Below, in pieces: positions 46,249 through 58,429 of a stretch of 64,000 bases of DNA. The notes below the pieces were generated by a model. It had not been told where the DNA came from. It saw nothing but the letters and a program-made list of their open reading frames with translations, and did not search any database. Made by a program: the position numbers and the translations under genes. The DNA comes from Circinella minor (lineage: Eukaryota; Mucoromycota; Mucoromycetes; Mucorales; Lichtheimiaceae), in contig JAEPRB010000145.1 of the NCBI GenBank assembly GCA_016758965.1, forward strand, positions 1 through 64,000, written 5' to 3'. The first letter of the stretch is position 1; each line of letters begins with the position of its first letter.

Positions 46249-49020
46249 TTATATTGTTGTCATTGCATTAGTATAATTATTGGACGAAGGGAGTTCTGAA
46301 TTAACCAGAGAGGGTAACGTACAAGAGTGTCCACAACCAGTAGGACATTTGTCTTCATTATCAAACCATTCTCGCATATGTTCTAGATGACCACCATGAT
46401 TACATCCTTGACACCATACATATAATCCTCGTACCGTTTGATGACTTATTCATAATATTAATATACACTTTTATTTTACGTATAAATATTTTCAACAATA
46501 ATAAATACTAAACTTACCATATTGAACAAGGATTTAATAATCGGTGACATTTATCACATGCCCATGCTCCTTGCGTTGTACCCATTACAAGTTTAAAACA
46601 ATTATTACATGCAATATTAATCGTCGTTGCATTCTATTATATAACAAACAAAACCGTTTATTAGATGGTTCCTAGTAATTTCACTAATAAGATAACATAC
46701 CTCATTTCGTTCTCGTATCCGTGCGATCGGACATGCATTAATCACTGCTGTTGCAGTTGTCCAAAGTTTAAATCGATGAAGAAGATCTAGCAAAAAAAAA
46801 AATAGTATTATTATTTTTACCTCGCCTATAATGTTATGCGTATTAAAATGTGTCTTTTCTTTCAATTATTTTTTTCTTTTTACCTATATAAGCAGAAAAC
46901 CAATCCTCTAAACGATTTGAATTTACTTGTATATGGTGACGTAGTACTAGATAAAGTGTAACGCACATTTGTACATCCCCCTAAATATATAAATAGAGAG
47001 AGTTATTTAGACAATTTTTTTTTTTAAAAAAAAAACTGACTTATTTTTTCTTTCAGAATACCTCTTCTGTATAATAATCCATTAATTCATCCACTACTCC
47101 TTGATGTTGCCAAGTTGACCAAAGGTGAGACATATCTTCTGAATATACAACGCTTGATTCTGTTTCAGAATCATCTGTGCTATGTTGTGAATCATCATCA
47201 TCATCGTCGTCGTCGTCATCATCACCAGCATCGTCATCATCATCATTTCCCTCAGATGATGTATATATCGATTCACTTGACCCATCCTCCTAAAATTTAT
47301 AATATAGAAAAAAAAATAAGATAAAAAAAATCACATAATAAAAATATATATTCTTACCTGTTGTAATAATATAGATAATTGTTTTGCTTGTTGTTGTTTA
47401 TCATTCTCTTTCGTTTCCTCAATACCCTCATCTTCTTCTTCTTCTTCATCATCCTCAGTATCACCAGGTTGGAAAAGCAATGCAATAATTTTCCATGTTT
47501 GTGCTGTTCGATATCGACCCAATTTAAAAGCTACATCACTATTTTTTTCACAACAAGTTAAAACATCATTGCTCAAGATATCATAATGTTCAGCAAAAAG
47601 GGAAAATGCTTCAAAATCAAACATGGGTAAATGAGCAATACCACAACTTTGAGGTGGGATATATTGAACAATATCTTCTTCAGTGGATTGTTTGATATTA
47701 CTCTTTTTCCATTTTTTAGATTGTGACGATAATGTTGTTGTGATTGTTGTTGCTGATTTTGCAGGTACTAAATTCTCATCTACAAAACTTTCACGATCAC
47801 TTCGATCAACTGTAAATGCAAGATCTCCTTGTATATTCCATCCCATTCCATTCCGTCGTAATACATTAACTGGTTGATATGCATGATGAATTTCTTGTCG
47901 TACAAAGGTCTTATCTTTACCACATGAATATAAAATATCTGAGTTTGACCATTCAAATCCTAATATATATATATGAATGTATGTATTCAGAAAGAAAGTT
48001 TACAGACGAATCAATAATAATAATAAAAAAGAGGGTTGTTATATTAACGTTATATGTATATATCCTTTTTTTTTTACCTGTAGGTGTTTGGTCATGAACA
48101 TCAAAAGCATATTTTGCAATATGAGGTCGACGTATATCCCAAATATGAATACGATTATCAGTTGATAGCGCACATGATGTAATTTCATGTTCATAACCCG
48201 GTCGCCATTGAATTCGAGATACAGCTGCCATGGTTCGAATTGTATACATGGGTCGTCGACTATCAGTTGTCATATCCCATACTTTAATTGTTTTATCACG
48301 CCCACCACTAGCAACAAAGCGACCTGATGGATGCCAATCCACCGTTAAACAAGGTCCATTATGTGCACTAAATTTACGTTCATAAAGTGCTTTTGGGTTT
48401 CGCATATCCCATTTCTAATAAGTTTAAAACCAATCAAGTCAATTACTTATATAATTCTAATCCATCTTTTCTTTTCTCCTACTCCTTCGCCTTAATTTCT
48501 TGCTAGTGTTATTATTATAAATAATTAATTACCTGGATTGTTCCCATTTCGAACGCAGCAGCAAATTCATGCTGGTGAACTGGATTAAATTGTACATCAC
48601 GCACAGATTCAGATTTGCCTTCAAATCGATACCGTGAAGCAAGCTTTGGATCACGTAAATCCCAACATTTCATTGTTCCATCTTGAGATGCACTTAATAA
48701 GATATTACCATTATCAGGTTGAAAACAAACACGGTTTACAGCACGAGAATGCTCATTAATAACACGTTCTATACATAATATTTTTTTTGTTGTTGATAAA
48801 CACATGTATATATATATATATATCTTTTCATTTTTCTCGATCATCAAATAATCCTTTTTATTTATTTCTTTACCTGCTCGTCGACCTGTTGTTCTGTTGA
48901 TATCCCATAATATAATTGCTCCATTTGTTGCTGCTGTTGCCAATTTACTTTTCGTTGCTACGTGAATATAAATATCAATATATCATCATTAATAAATGAA
49001 AAAAACAGAGTATAAAATGA

Positions 49021-49057
<37 letters not shown>

Positions 49058-49519
49058 ATATTACCATTATTGCCCCACTTAACGTCATTACTATTATAGT
49101 TTGTGCTCAAGTGACTACCAGCACGTAAGTTTAATATTTCGCGTACCTGACTTGAATTAACTGCCAAGATCTTTAACACTATATATAAAAAAAAAAAGAA
49201 AAAGGCAATATGTATAAATTCAAATTAATGTTCTATTTTGTTTTTTTTTTCTTTTATTTTTTATTTATATTTTGAAATTACCATCACGTCCAGCAACTGC
49301 TACTGCTTCTTTTTCAGGTGAAATGGCTATTGAGGTCATTGGGCTTTGTAACCTAAACCGAACAAGTCCATTATGACCATTATCATGATATTCTGAATGG
49401 TCACTATGCATGGTATCAGAAGAAAGGCGTGCTGTTGCTTGAGAAACAATTCGTTGCATTCGACCGCTTTGTGTGGATCCTGCAGAATTGGGTCGATTCG
49501 ACAAGCGCATACTCTTCAT
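46249..49519 (-). CDS. WDR24/Rtc1 homologue, WD40 plus zinc-RING subunit of GATOR2/SEACAT
   Basis: Eleven exons join in phase to about 777 residues: 49519-49282, 49178-49065, 48957-48874, 48768-48533, 48414-48078, 47959-47358, 47289-47062, 46980-46884, 46786-46701, 46633-46518 and 46444-46249. The N-terminal half is a WD40 propeller, with NGAIILWDINR, SQDGTMKCWDLRDPKLASRY, GRDKTIKVWDMTTDSRRP and STDNRIHIWDIRRPHIAKYA. A very acidic linker with a run of ten Asp lies in exon 7. The C-terminus has the zinc-ribbon/RING set: CNNCFKL, CDKCHRLLNPCSIC, VWCQGCNHGGHLEHMREWF and KCPTGCGHSC. The yeast counterpart Rtc1/Sea2 and animal WDR24 act at the vacuole/lysosome and support TORC1 signalling. Introns at 48.8 and 49.03 kb carry long (TA)n tracts. 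Confidence 0.92.
49025..49055. repeat. (TA)n microsatellite within intron 2 of the WDR24 gene
   Basis: An alternating AT tract of about 30 bp in the intron between 49065 and 48957. A shorter tract lies in the next intron at about 48807-48823. Confidence 0.75.
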
Positions 49520-52362
49520 AATTTTTTTTTGTATGTGCAAAAAAAAAAGATTCCGAGTAAAAACTGTATGTCTGTGGTACTCCGCTATAACAGTAAAAAA
49601 AAAAAAAAAAGAATACATCCCAAACGCACGGACATCTTTTTTGTTATAAAAAGATTTCTTCTCTAGTAACCGTATTCTTACTACTACTCTCAGGATAAAT
49701 GTTCAAAGTTAAATGGGAATTTAGTTTTATATAATAGTTCTCTGAAAGTTTCAATTTATTCATGATAATTGATGACTTTCAGAAAAAGAATCAGTCTGAA
49801 AAGAGAAGTATATTATTATTGACACTGAAAATAAAGAACTACTGTATTCCTTATCAATCTTCTGTGTGTAACATAAAAGCAATAATCAATAACCGTTCTG
49901 ATTTTTAACATATCTATTCAAACTAATTAGCTAATACCAGTACTGTAGCGCAACTAAGCATTAAGAAGAAATATATTAATATTCATACGTATTAATATAG
50001 ACTATCATACAATTATATTATAATACCACAATGCAAAACTAGATCGTTAAAGTTTATGTTATTGTTAGAATGATACCAAAATTAAATAATCTTTTAGAAT
50101 TAGCAACAATAAAAAAAGAACCCTTACTAATTTTAACCGAGCAGTACACCTGGTTGAATGTATTTATGCGGGCGTCCGTGGGCGTACACTACGTGTTCAG
50201 TGGAATTAATATAAAATATATTATATAAAAATTGCGCTTGTTTTTATCAGCTGAAACACTTTTCTTAAGACTTTTGAATTAGATCAAAGTAACAAACAGT
50301 TACAACTAGTGGCAGGTTTTCTATTGAAACAACTCTTGTAGTAGTCATACGTAGTAAAACCAGTAACCACTTTCCGTGCGACGGTGGCGAGATTACTATT
50401 ATTAGCAGTGGCAGGCTTATTGTAATTATAACAAACTCGGTGCAGCAGGATTACGATTTGTGGTGACTAAAGGACCAGCCTGAATAGATCGAGAAAAGCC
50501 CGATATAAGAATTGAATCAAGGAACTAGATAAATTACATGAAGTTACTTCACTATAATTACAATTTGAAGTCATCAACTGATATTCACTGCGTTACAATT
50601 CATATTTAAAGTTCCTTTTCTTTCAATGGAACTATTACTCTGTTGAAAATGTAATTGGTTTGAATAATGTGTTCTTCCAAATACTATATATGTAACGACT
50701 TCATAGCACTGTACTTCAATTAATGTAACACACAAGTTTACCACAGTACTATAAATCTAAAATCTTCTTTTTCTTTTCCTTGTAAATTTTTTTTTTTAAA
50801 AAAAATTGTCTTTGTGTACGTCTTTTTCAATTTGAAATACATATAAATGGTTGTTTTTATTAGTAGTTTCAGTTGCCCCAATAAAGAACTTAAAGATATT
50901 ATTTCATTTGATACTTAATAAGAAATCAGATATAATATCCCAATATCTGAAAGAGACTTAATACTCAGTATCAATTTTGATTTTCCATTAATACTTATTA
51001 GATTCTCTTTTTCTTATATTCAAATAGTTTTCTTTTTAGAAGAGCAAATTATTTGTATTATATTGTACATATATAATAAGCAAGATAGGAAACAAATAGA
51101 GAAAAAAATTCCCATTTTTCTCTACTATTGAGTACAAAAAATTAACCTTGTGAAAAGTAAAATCGCTTTACATTTTTTAGTGCTAGTGTAAAACCGACAT
51201 TATTTCTTTTACAATTTTCGGAAACCCCTATTTTGTACTTTGTTGTACAAGATGTGAATTTTTATTTATATTGTTGTGCAATAAGCCGAATAGAAAAAGT
51301 CATCAAATGCTTCAAAACTTTTGCTAAAAAAACATTCACAAGAAAAGAAGGGGGCTTATAATTCCATAAATTAGATGATGGGGTTGATGATTTTTTTTAA
51401 CAAACATAGTGCTTTACTAACATTAATTTATAAATCTACGTATCTCACTGCTCTTGAATTTTATACACTTCCTTAATAAAAGTTCAATGTAAAGTCTGAA
51501 AAAGGAGTGTGATATCATCCTGCATTTTCTTTTTATATCATAAACTGTACGCACATTTCGAAAATAAAAGGGACTTAACGATGATCCATTTACTTCCCAC
51601 TTCTTTTTCAATCTAACCCTTTATGTCATTTGAAATTCTGCATTAAATTCATTGTTTTTGTCATAATCAAGGAAGGAGCACAATATGATAGGCGAGTCAC
51701 AACAATCTATAAGAACCACAAGAGATTTTAAATGTAAATTTTGAAATCGAAATGATTTTTAATGCTATTTTACTTACCAACGATTGCCATGATGGCATTG
51801 CAATTTTTTAACTTTTTCATCATCCCGATGTGGGATTTTTTGGGTACATTTTTTTGAAATAACCCAACATTAAAAGAGGGTTTACGTTTTAAAAAGAAAA
51901 CATCTAGGCTTATTACGATCAATTGACCCATGATCGATTTAAATCGTGTGAAACAAGTTTGAAAAAAAAAGTTGAGTAAGCTTTAAAAATTTTTTTTTGT
52001 TGGTAACGTTATATCACACGATGAATGATTTATATAAAAAACATAAGTCCATCTGATCTGTCAAGCATGGCAAGTAGCACAAAGAAACAAAAAACTTCGG
52101 CACCCGATTCGGTTAAATAAAAGCACCGCGCCAATACTTGCGGATGAGCCGGAAAAGGAATCCTGAGAAATCATGTCGGTTTAATAATCAGCCGTTGAAA
52201 AAGGTACACATTAAATTACTCGAAATACCAACATTTTTTTTTCCGCACCTTCCAACATATTTGATATTATAATATTATACAGTTTCCCTGGATTTCTCCC
52301 TTTTCCTTTCCTTTCTTTGTACTTAATTCTTCTTTCATTTTGATTAGCAAATTACAATATTA
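49520..52362. promoter_or_regulatory. Divergent intergenic region between WDR24 and the Zn2Cys6 gene
   Basis: About 2.8 kb without a supported gene. GC-richer islets occur at 50166-50198 (GCGGGCGTCCGTGGGCGTAC) and 50370-50395. The last 260 bp before the Zn2Cys6 ATG contain two palindromic CGG sites (listed separately), a CCAAT word at about 52130 and a pyrimidine-rich leader (52290-52340). Confidence 0.45.
52104..52151. promoter_or_regulatory. Two CGG-palindrome sites upstream of the Zn2Cys6 gene
   Basis: CCGATTCGG (52104-52112) is an everted CGG pair with a 3-bp spacer, and CGGATGAGCCG (52141-52151) is an inverted CGG pair with a 5-bp spacer. Zn2Cys6 dimers typically bind paired CGG half-sites. 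Both lie 210-260 bp before the ATG at 52363, which suggests auto- or cross-regulation. The evidence is pattern only. Confidence 0.4.
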
Positions 52363-54701
52363 ATGGAATCAACATCTCATTCAAAACCTCATGGTACTAC
52401 TAGTACAACAGAAAACAGCAGTCAAACAACTCATTCCCGAATAGGAGCGGTGCCACCACCAATTGCACCTACATCGACACCTTCCATGACAACAACTATA
52501 TTGACAAGCCATACACATACAATTGATCTATCTACACCACCTCGTCGTACACGCATTACTCGAGCTTGTAAGATATATTAATTATATAATATAATTTAAT
52601 TAGATCTCTCTCCATGGATCTACTTTCCATCCTACTTACTAAATAATTAATCATTTATTAATAATATTGAAAATGTTGGTGGATTGATTTTTTCTATATC
52701 AGGTGATACATGTCGACGAAAAAAGATAAGGTATGATTTACACAGCCATCAACTTGTGTCTCTCGCGCTTTCTGCACTATGTGCCATCACTATCCATCAT
52801 ATTACCCATACTACACTATTATTATTATTATTGATGTTTATTATTCGGAATTAACTTATTTGTAACTGTTATCATCATTATTGTTTTTTATTATTAGATG
52901 CGATGTAAACACAACACAGCCCTGTACTACTTGTCGACAATATCACTGGGAATGCTCTTTCAATGATGTAATGTATTTATTCATATAGAATAGCTTTTAA
53001 TAGAAATAATCGTTTGATGTTGATATCTTTATATTAACTAATTTCTAATGATTCGTACTACTTGTTGCAGACGGCCAAAAAAAGAGGACCACCAAAAGGG
53101 TAAGTTTTAGCAAATGGTTTTTATTCGGTCATCAAATTGTGTCATACTTACTGTGATATTACTAATAGCTATATCGAAAGTCTCGAAACACGGCTCAAAA
53201 AAATGGAACAGCTTTTACAACAAATGCAAGACAAAAAAAGAAAACGACCTGATTCATCTTCAGCACTTTGCATAAAAAATATTCTCACTGATAATAATGA
53301 TGAGAACTGTTGTCAAGAACAAGTCGAAGTGGAACAGAATCAACAAAAACAACGTCGCACCACAGCTCCTACTACTGTTATGACAACGCCTGCACCATCT
53401 TCATCAGGATCAGTGGCAACTTTTACAAATGGTACACCGGAATTATTAATTGACCTATTGGTTCAAAAGTAAATGCATTGTTTCATCATAATATTCATAC
53501 CTACTGTATAACACTGATATAGCGCTAACATAATATATGGATGTGTATATTACTTTAATGCTATAGATATTTTGATGTATGTATATACTCTATGCCTATT
53601 ATCGACAAGAGTGACTTCTTTGCGGCTTATAACAAGTTTAAAAATAATAAAAATAATAATAATGACGACCATAACAACAGCATCTCACAATCTCTCATTT
53701 ATGCCATGTGTGCTTATACCGCGTATCGATTACCAACCCATGACTCCATTTTCAACAATTTTAATTATAATAATACAAGTCGGGATACAGCCTTCCGTTA
53801 CTTTATGGATAAAGCTGTTGATATTGTTAAAAATGAATATTTTGTTTCCAAATTAGCCACTGTTCAAGCCCTTATATTGATTTGTGCACAGCCTGTCATA
53901 TCTACAAGTCAAACTCGTAATTGGGTTTTTAGCGGCTTGGCTGTCAGAATGGTATTTATTTAATACATAGCTTTTATATTATAACACAGTGCTGTCATTT
54001 TTTCTAAAAATAAATTTACTAATTCATTATATTTTATTAGGCTCAAGAATTCCGATTACATCGACTAGCAACAAATCCTCCCAAATGTCAGCAAGAAGTA
54101 AAGGAAAGACAAATATGTGATTTATATAAGCGACTTTGGTGTGCTGTGTATAATATGGATCGATGGAATGCTGCAGCCATGGGTCGGCCTTTAGCCATTG
54201 CTGATTCCGATTGTGACATTGAATTACCCGACATTGAATCAAACCCTGACCATATCCTATTTGCTCTTTTAACTCAATTATCAACTATTCTTGGTGAGAT
54301 ATTAAGAAGTATCTACTCTCCGCAAGCTAAACATTTTTTCCACCAGTCGTCATCTACAGCCGAAATAACTGCTGAATCATTAGTTCACCGGTTACAAGCT
54401 GAATTGGATCGGTGGTTTGATCATGCTTTTAATAAAAATAATACGAATATTTCAGAAGAAAAAACAAGGCCATTAATTGTATGCTATTATGGTGTCACGT
54501 TGATGTTATATCGACCTTTTATTGATACACGATATAATCAGATCCGAGCATCGGATAAATGTTCCGAAATTGCGCGGAAAATGACCCAACTAGTTAAAAG
54601 AATAAGTAAAATAGAACTCGCTCGTTTTGGTTTTGCATATACAGGTACGTTATATAAAAATACATGGCCTTAGTAACGATCGAGACGGAAAGAGAAAATA
54701 A

Positions 54702-54739
<38 letters not shown>

Positions 54740-55133
54740 CTATAAATGATTTCATGGATGTACAGGATATTCTATTTATCAAGCCCTTTTGATTCATGTG
54801 TATGATATGGCAAGTAATGATTCAGAAATATCAAAGAATGGACGTGAATATCTTGATACGACCATGAATGAATGTATGATTCCGCTTTGTGAAGAATTAT
54901 CAAACTGTTCGGATATAAAGTTACTTGTCATATCAACGATGGATTTCCTTAAAGCACAAAGTGCTAAATCACCGGTGTCAACATCAGAAAACGAGCAAGA
55001 ACAACAAGTGGCAGAAGAGAAAAAAAAAGTACAAGAAGAATTTAATGGTAAAAAATTGACTTGTATATTAAGATCAGCTGGACCACCACTATATGATGGA
55101 TTTGGGCGCGAAATGAATTCACCAGGTAAATAA
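52363..55133 (+). CDS. Zn(II)2Cys6 fungal transcription factor
   Basis: Eight exons join in phase to about 662 residues: 52363-52567, 52703-52730, 52898-52967, 53071-53099, 53169-53468, 53567-53951, 54041-54644 and 54766-55133. The binuclear zinc cluster is spread over exons 1-3 (RACDTCRRKKIRCDVNTTQP, then CTTCRQYHWECSF), with the first Cys codon split by intron 1. It is followed by the linker KKRGPPKGYIESLETRLKKM and a coiled coil, MEQLLQQMQDKKRKR. The middle region fits the fungal-specific transcription factor domain: IIDKSDFFAAYNKF, LATVQALILICAQP, AQEFRLHRL and LYKRLWCAVYNMDRWNAAAMGRP. It is a sequence-specific nuclear regulator; its target pathway cannot be inferred here. A possible autoregulatory CGG pair lies upstream. 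Intron 7 contains a (TA)n microsatellite. Confidence 0.92.
54704..54737. repeat. (TA)n microsatellite within intron 7 of the Zn2Cys6 gene
   Basis: An alternating AT tract of about 33 bp lies 30 bp before the exon 8 acceptor (CATGGATGTACAG). It may affect splicing but no more can be said from sequence. Confidence 0.75.
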
Positions 55134-55526
55134 ATAATGTGTTGTCTGTGCACCCATCACACGATTCAACATAGAGAGGAAAACAATGAGAACATGTTAT
55201 AACAACAAATATACTAATAATAACTCTATATTATATAGTATGGAACGTACCAACATCAGTACTATTACAAAAATAGTAATATGTTTTCCTGCGTTCCATT
55301 TTTTATCTCCTTAAATTTTCCATTGGTGTGACAGTAAATAAAACAATACTATTATCGCACATAATAAACTCTCTCGCTTATTGTAAAATATAACTTCTAT
55401 CTTCCCACTCTCTCTCTCTCTCTCTCTCTTTTCTGCTCTTTGTTTTTTTTTCTTTTGTACGCCTTTATAAAAAATAAATTTATATACCTAAAGGAACAGA
55501 CTAACAACAATAGAATAAATAAAAAT
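55134..55526 (+). promoter_or_regulatory. Promoter/leader with a CT microsatellite
   Basis: 393 bp between the Zn2Cys6 gene and the next plus-strand gene. It includes a (CT)10 tract at about 55409-55429, a TTTTTTTTTC run, and an A-rich leader up to the ATG at 55527. An upstream in-frame ATG at 55440 would add a Phe/Lys/Asn-rich stretch and is less likely to be the start. Confidence 0.45.
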
Positions 55527-58067
55527 ATGCCTAATGGTGGTCGACCTGATTCCATAGGTGATGATTTCACCGACCTTGACAGCATTTGGGAACAGGATGG
55601 TCGTTATACACCTGGATTCACTACTACTAGTAATAATAGCAACAATTACAATGGCATCAATAATAATGGTTATCGAATTAGTTTTCAAAGTGTTGACGAT
55701 GAGGAATTAAAACGTCTTATGCGTGCATTAGTTACACCTGTTCCTAACCAACATGGCGCATCCCCTTCCATTGACGATTATCGTAATAAACAACAGCAGC
55801 GACAATATTATTATGACGACACTGCTAGTGACTCTTCATCCGTACGAGTTAATAGTAACAACAACAATGATAGAAGTGAAAGTGTGATGTTATTTAAAAA
55901 GATAAACGATGGTAGGTTAATTAATAAATAGGAAATTTTCACCATTTCGTTTTTTTCTATTTTAATTGGTCAGTGACAACTAATATATCATTTCCTAAAT
56001 ATTAATATATCTGCTTATTTAGGTGATGAGGATGTTTCATTTGATTTGGTTGCAAGTGACCTAAAAGATTTTATGGATCCAGCTATGTTGGAAGGGATTA
56101 TGTCACGTCCTTCAAGTCGTGCTCCTCGATCTACTACACCTGGTCAACCTTCACCTATATCTCCTTCTCCCCTTCTTGAAAGGTAATATTGCTATTATTA
56201 TTTTGAACTATCCAGTCAAGCAAACGAGACTAATAATACAAAATAGGAGAATGAACAGTAATAATAATAGCAAGGTAGATAACTTAACACATCGCTCTTC
56301 TGTCACCATAGCAACGCCACCAGTACCTACTGCTACTGCTGCTGCTACGACTCCTGTGACCAAACAACAGCGGAGGACAAACATTAATAGTGATGAACGC
56401 ATGAACGAAATGCTATCAAAATCCGCTCAAAAAACTCGTGAATTATTGGAAGCTATGGAACGATCTTTGAAAACAGAACAAACATATGCATCACGACGAT
56501 ACCAACAACAACAACAGCAGCAGCAGCAGCAACCGCAATTAGATGAACGTCGACATAGCATGAGGCCATTACAACAACAGGAACAAAGAACAAGGAAGAT
56601 CATTTATGACAATGAAGAAAAAATCAAACAAAAACGACAAAGTTTAGATTTGGAGGCAATGTTAGCATTACGACGTGATAGCGATGCAATTATTGAACGA
56701 CGACTCTCATTGTTGAAAGTGCGTGCTAATAAATTACTTCAAACCGACGAACAACAAGCGCGAGAAGAAAGTAATCATAATAATGAAGAGGATGAAGAAA
56801 TGAAGAGACGTCGTCGTCGATGGTCATTTACCCCTATTGAAGAAAAGCCTCCAGCAAGTTTCTCACCTACTACACCATCATTATCCTCACCTCGCTCACC
56901 ATCTTCAAATAATAGTTATAACAATAGTCTCAATAACGAGGTTGACAACAAATTGATCGATCCACCTATGCCTGCTTTTCAAAGTGTACGTGCAAGAACT
57001 TTATCTATGCGTGAACCACGATATGAAAAAAAGAGGCGACAAGAAGAATTTTCGTTTCCAGCAGTAGTATCTTCTTCATCCAATTCAGAATCTACTGCAT
57101 CTCCTTATTTTTCTGCTGCTACAACAGCGACAAGTTCATCCGATACATCATCATATAATCGGCATTTATTAGATGAAACAGTATCAGCAGAACAAGATAA
57201 TATCAACACTAGCAATGTATCATATATGAAACGTTCTGATTTACGAAAATACTCTAATAGCAATAATAATACTAGCAATTATACGACAACGAACAAAGAA
57301 ACAACGACAGAAACTTTATCATCGTCATCATCAAAATATAAAAGTCGTACTAAGCCATCATTGACTGCAAGAAGATTGACATTAGCCTCAGGTGATAATG
57401 CGAGAGCGGAAATAGACGATCGTCTACGAGAATTACGTATATCACCAACAGGTACCAATGAATATCACGATTACAAGGAAGCTACAAGAAATAAAGTATG
57501 TGACTTTTTATATTCAATCAGATTTATAGTTAATAAGAATAATAATGTAATGGTAACGGCATGTATTATAATATTAACAATATATAAAATATATTACAGA
57601 AAAGTACCATGTATACAAAAGAGTTAAAATCACCAACATCACCACATTCTCAAACAGATAAATCTGTTACTGAATCAGCAAGAGAAATACTGGATAGTAT
57701 TCGACAACGACGTCAAAGTACTACCGATCATCATAATCATAGTCCACGTCGATTAACACAGCAAGAACGTTCAATACAACAGCAAACGCGTTTACGTATG
57801 CGACGTAAAACCGTTATTGCAAATGGTTTAGACCATCGTGATGGTTATAACAATAATAATCATAATAGTGATGATGATGAGTATGATCAGTTAACTCATC
57901 GTATGCGTCGATTATCAGTTGCTGCTGATGAACATTATACTACAAGATCTTCTCGAAATAAGCTTTCATATAAACAAGAAAAAGAATTATTGTCATCACT
58001 ACCCATTGATGAAAACAAACCACCTGTATACAATCCGCATTCTTATCGCCGTCGTTACCCTGCATAA
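55527..58067 (+). CDS. Unrecognised Arg/Ser-rich protein with many basophilic kinase sites
   Basis: Four exons (55527-55911, 56023-56182, 56247-57495, 57600-58067) join in phase to about 753 residues. No known domain was recognised. The protein is largely disordered-looking, with Asn and Gln runs. The more ordered parts are VSFDLVASDLKDFMDPAMLE, MLSKSAQKTRELLEAMERSL and RAEIDDRLRELRISPTG, likely helices. Arg-Arg-x-Ser/Thr type sites recur along the whole length: RRHSM, KRQSL, RRLSL, RRRWSF, RRLTL (exon 3), then RRQST, RRLTQ, RRKTV and RRLSV (exon 4). These match the consensus of PKA-like or other basophilic kinases, so it may be a phosphoregulated scaffold or cytoskeletal protein. This role is inference. 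The start at 55527 is chosen because MPNGGRPDSIGDDF begins the composition typical of the rest. Confidence 0.75.
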
Positions 58068-58429
58068 GTCATCATTTCCCATCTTTATATATCTCTATCA
58101 TTGCTTTCTCCTTTATTTTTCTTCTTCTTTTTTTTATCTACACTATTGTTACTATTACGCACATTTACATTCCAGAAAAAAACTTGTTCCATATTATAAT
58201 ATTATTATCTTATTATTTAGTAGTTTAGTAACCCTAAAACAAAGTCTGTAAAGTTGTACATATATTTACTTATTATTATTTTTACATATAAAAATCGAAA
58301 TATCTTTTTCCCGCTATCATAAATTTTAAAGTACAATTTTTAATAATAACAAGAAAAAAAAACTATTTCGATTTTTGTTTTTCGTTACTTCTTCTTTCTA
58401 GAGCTCATATACGCATTTGCACAAAAATA
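58068..58429 (+). promoter_or_regulatory. Short intergenic region upstream of ORC2
   Basis: 362 bp of T-rich sequence with (ATT)n words. It holds the 3' end of the upstream gene and the ORC2 promoter; no defined element was found. Confidence 0.35.

Noticed and set aside
55440..55526. Upstream in-frame ATG of the Arg/Ser-rich protein
   Set aside because: It would add an AT-derived Phe/Lys/Asn stretch unlike the rest; the ATG at 55527 with MPNGGRPDS is preferred.
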